From the NCBI GenBank assembly GCA_023511475.1, contig JAIMBM010000158.1, positions 1 to 6,941 on the forward strand: DNA of 6,941 nt. Reading direction: 5' to 3'. Under the pieces are notes generated by a model, which had not been told where the DNA came from, did not search any database, and saw only the letters and a list, made by a program, of their open reading frames with translations. This document shows, piece after piece, positions 5,192 through 6,941 of the stretch (positions within the stretch are counted from its first letter, which is position 1; the number at the start of each line of letters is the position of its first letter). Position numbers and translations under genes: made by a program. This stretch comes from Anaerolineae bacterium. GTDB taxonomy: Bacteria; Chloroflexota; Anaerolineae; SpSt-313.

Positions 5192-6870
5192 AAAAGCTCG
5201 CGCTCGTCCCCCCGTTCCTGTTCAGCCTGTTTCCGATCCTCTCGCTGTACGCCAGCAACGTCCTGCTGGTTCGGCCGCACGAGGTCTTTGCGCCATCTGC
5301 CCTCGCGCTCACAGTGAGTGGTGTGCTGGTCTTTGTCGCCTATGTGCTGCTGCGTGACATAGAGGGAGCGGCGATCTCGGTCTCTGCGGCCTGGGTGCTC
5401 CTTGTAGCCTACGGGCGAGCCCTTGCGGCTCTGGGCGGGCCCGACGGAGGGCGCGAGTACGCGCTTCTTGCGGCATCGCTCGTGCTCTTTTCCGGCGTCG
5501 TCTTTGCCGTGCGAAAGTGGCGGGGAAAGCTCCGGGGAGTGGCCCAGGTGGTAGCCATCATGTCGATCGCTCTGGTGGCGATGCCTGTCGCCAAGACAGT
5601 GCCCGTCCTCATCAACAGGCAGCCCATCCCGGTGTTCTCGCCAGGGGATTCTGTCCTTGGCAGGGCCGAGTTGTGCACCCCTGCCGCCCATCGGCGCGGT
5701 CCGAAGCGGGAGCCCGCCCTGCCTGCCGCGACGCCGACTGAGCCGGAGGCCGAGGCGCCCAAGCTGGCCGCCCTGGCCGCGCCGGTTCAGACTCCAACCC
5801 CTACCGCGGTTCCCTCTCCAGCGGCAAGCCCAATTCCGACGCCGGGCCAGCAAAAGCCCGACATCTACTACATCATCGTGGATGGATACGCCCGTCAGGA
5901 CGTCCTGCAGGAGCTCTATGGCTACGACAACTCGGCCTTTCTGCAGGGCCTGGCCGACAGGGGCTTTTACATCGCCAGCCAGAGCCGCGCCAACTACTGC
6001 CAGACCTATCTCTCGCTGGCTTCGTCGCTCAACGGCACCCATCTGGACGCCCTCGCTGCAAGCATGCTGGCGGAGACCGACGACCGGCGCACCCTCCAGG
6101 ACATGATCCGCGACAATGCCGTCGCCAGCTTTGTGCGCGAGCAGGGCTACACCTACGTCGCCTACTCTACAGGCTATCTTGACGCCGAACTAGAGAGCGC
6201 CGATCGGTGCGTAACCGCGCCCAAGTCCCTCAGCCAGTTCACGAGCGGCCTGATGAACACCACACCCATCTCGCCGGTGATCGCCCTGCAATACGACCTG
6301 CACCGGCAGCGGCTGCTCTACGCCTTTGACCATCTGCCGGACGCCGCCAGGATGGATGGCCCGGTCTTCGTCTTTGCCCACATCTGCGCACCCCATCCCC
6401 CCTTCGTATTCACCGAGGATGGGGAGAGTATCACGCCGAACCGCGAGTTCTCGCTGGGGGATGGCACGCACTATATGAGCGGACCTGAGCGGGCCGAGAC
6501 GGCAGAGTACCTGGAGGGCTACAGGAGGCAGTTGACCTACATCAACAAGAGGATCGAGCAGATGGTCGACGCCATCCTGGCCGCGTCGCCGGAGCCGCCG
6601 ATCATCATCCTCCAGAGCGACCACGGCCCCGGCTCGCAGCTCTACTGGTTCAACCCGCAGAAGACGAACATGAAGGAGCGGCTGTCCATCCTGAACGCCT
6701 ACCTAGTACCGGAGAGCATACGCGCACACCTCTACGAGGAGATCACCCCGGTCAACACGTTCAGGATCATCTTCAACGAGCTCTTCGGCACCAGCTATGA
6801 CCTGGCGCCGGATGCCAGCTACTTCTCGACCTGGGACCGGCCGTACCGCCTCATCCCCGTGTCGCCGTAG
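5188..6870 (+). CDS. Five-helix membrane protein with extracytoplasmic sulfatase-fold transferase domain
   Basis: The protein has 560 residues. GAGGG at 5176-5180 lies 7 nt before the ATG, which overlaps the methyltransferase stop as ATGA. Five hydrophobic helices (about 4-28, 37-55, 61-82, 91-108, 117-138), with basic residues at K2-K3, R56 and 109-116, predict a cytoplasmic N-terminus and an external C-terminal domain, as in LtaS and EptA. A Pro/Thr/Ala-rich linker (about 176-222) leads to an alkaline phosphatase/sulfatase-fold domain. Seen motifs are D232 in IIVDGY (metal ligand), QTYLSLASSLNG (272-283), H398 and H403 in HICAPHPP, and D478-H479 in SDHG (metal ligands). Aligning LNG with the LTG of sulfatases puts T273 at the nucleophile position, as in phosphoglycerol and phosphoethanolamine transferases rather than Cys/Ser sulfatases. 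It probably moves a phospho-substituent from a lipid donor to a surface acceptor, or hydrolyses a phosphoester. The substrate cannot be read, and the domain seems complete. Confidence 0.85.
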   Translation: MKKLALVPPFLFSLFPILSLYASNVLLVRPHEVFAPSALALTVSGVLVFVAYVLLRDIEGAAISVSAAWVLLVAYGRALAALGGPDGGREYALLAASLVLFSGVVFAVRKWRGKLRGVAQVVAIMSIALVAMPVAKTVPVLINRQPIPVFSPGDSVLGRAELCTPAAHRRGPKREPALPAATPTEPEAEAPKLAALAAPVQTPTPTAVPSPAASPIPTPGQQKPDIYYIIVDGYARQDVLQELYGYDNSAFLQGLADRGFYIASQSRANYCQTYLSLASSLNGTHLDALAASMLAETDDRRTLQDMIRDNAVASFVREQGYTYVAYSTGYLDAELESADRCVTAPKSLSQFTSGLMNTTPISPVIALQYDLHRQRLLYAFDHLPDAARMDGPVFVFAHICAPHPPFVFTEDGESITPNREFSLGDGTHYMSGPERAETAEYLEGYRRQLTYINKRIEQMVDAILAASPEPPIIILQSDHGPGSQLYWFNPQKTNMKERLSILNAYLVPESIRAHLYEEITPVNTFRIIFNELFGTSYDLAPDASYFSTWDRPYRLIPVSP

Positions 6871-6886
6871 GGCTGAACCACCCCGC

Positions 6887-6941
6887 TCAGGCTGCCACCC
6901 GCTCCGCCTGCGCCTCGGCCAGGACGAGCAGCACCGCAAGG
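6887..6941 (-). CDS. C-terminal tail of a convergent gene, cut by the window edge
   Basis: On the minus strand a reading frame enters at the right edge and ends at a TGA (6889-6887). Its last 17 residues read LAVLLVLAEAQAERVAA, and nearly all codons end in G or C, as in the neighbouring genes. It would converge on the sulfatase-fold gene with only 16 bp between the two stops and no visible terminator hairpin. With so few codons the call is tentative and no function can be assigned. Confidence 0.4.
   Translation of the reverse strand, partial: LAVLLVLAEAQAERVAA

Noticed and set aside
5074..6042. Long minus-strand frame opposite the start of the sulfatase-fold gene.
   Set aside because: Arg/Gly/Gln-rich translation with no domain; the + strand frame has ordered membrane helices and catalytic motifs.
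5188..6870. Classical formylglycine sulfatase.
   Set aside because: The C/S-x-P-x-R signature is absent; C271 is two residues before the aligned nucleophile and lacks the following Pro and Arg.
6871..6886. A terminator between the sulfatase-fold gene and the convergent tail.
   Set aside because: The 16-bp gap holds no hairpin or T-run.

Overview
The window is a GC-rich stretch of bacterial chromosome, coding almost throughout, with six complete genes on the + strand and the probable tail of a convergent gene at the right edge. Nothing in it fixes the taxon. The high GC, the AmrS-type radical SAM enzyme, the Thr/Pro/Ala-rich linkers in exported proteins and the non-ATG start choices would fit Chloroflexota, but this is a weak inference.

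Layout. Left block (74-3453): a membrane-anchored protein with two phospholipase D (HKD) domains overlaps by 4 bp (ATGA) with an FAD-dependent oxidoreductase of the geranylgeranyl reductase family. After 75 bp comes amrS, the radical SAM member of the AmmeMemoRadiSam set. A 108-bp gap (3454-3561) carries a plausible sigma70-type promoter (TTGCCC-N17-GATAAT). Right block (3562-6870): a small exported membrane protein with a YLDPGTGS motif, a 463-residue methyltransferase with a kinase-like N-terminal half, and a five-helix membrane protein with an extracytoplasmic sulfatase/alkaline phosphatase-fold domain. These three genes overlap by 11 bp and 4 bp, so they are almost certainly one translationally coupled operon.

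How the genes may work together. The right block is the most interesting part. A cytoplasmic enzyme pairing kinase-like catalytic-loop residues with a SAM-binding methyltransferase domain is coupled to a small membrane protein and to a transferase-like enzyme outside the membrane, with topology like LtaS or EptA and a Thr at the nucleophile position. This suggests a cassette that modifies or caps a cell-surface glycan or lipid, but no substrate can be read from the sequence. The left block has a loose membrane-lipid theme (PLD domains, prenyl reductase), and its functional unity is not established.

No tRNA, rRNA, CRISPR array, insertion sequence or attachment site was seen. The only non-coding stretches are short (about 73, 75, 108 and 16 bp).
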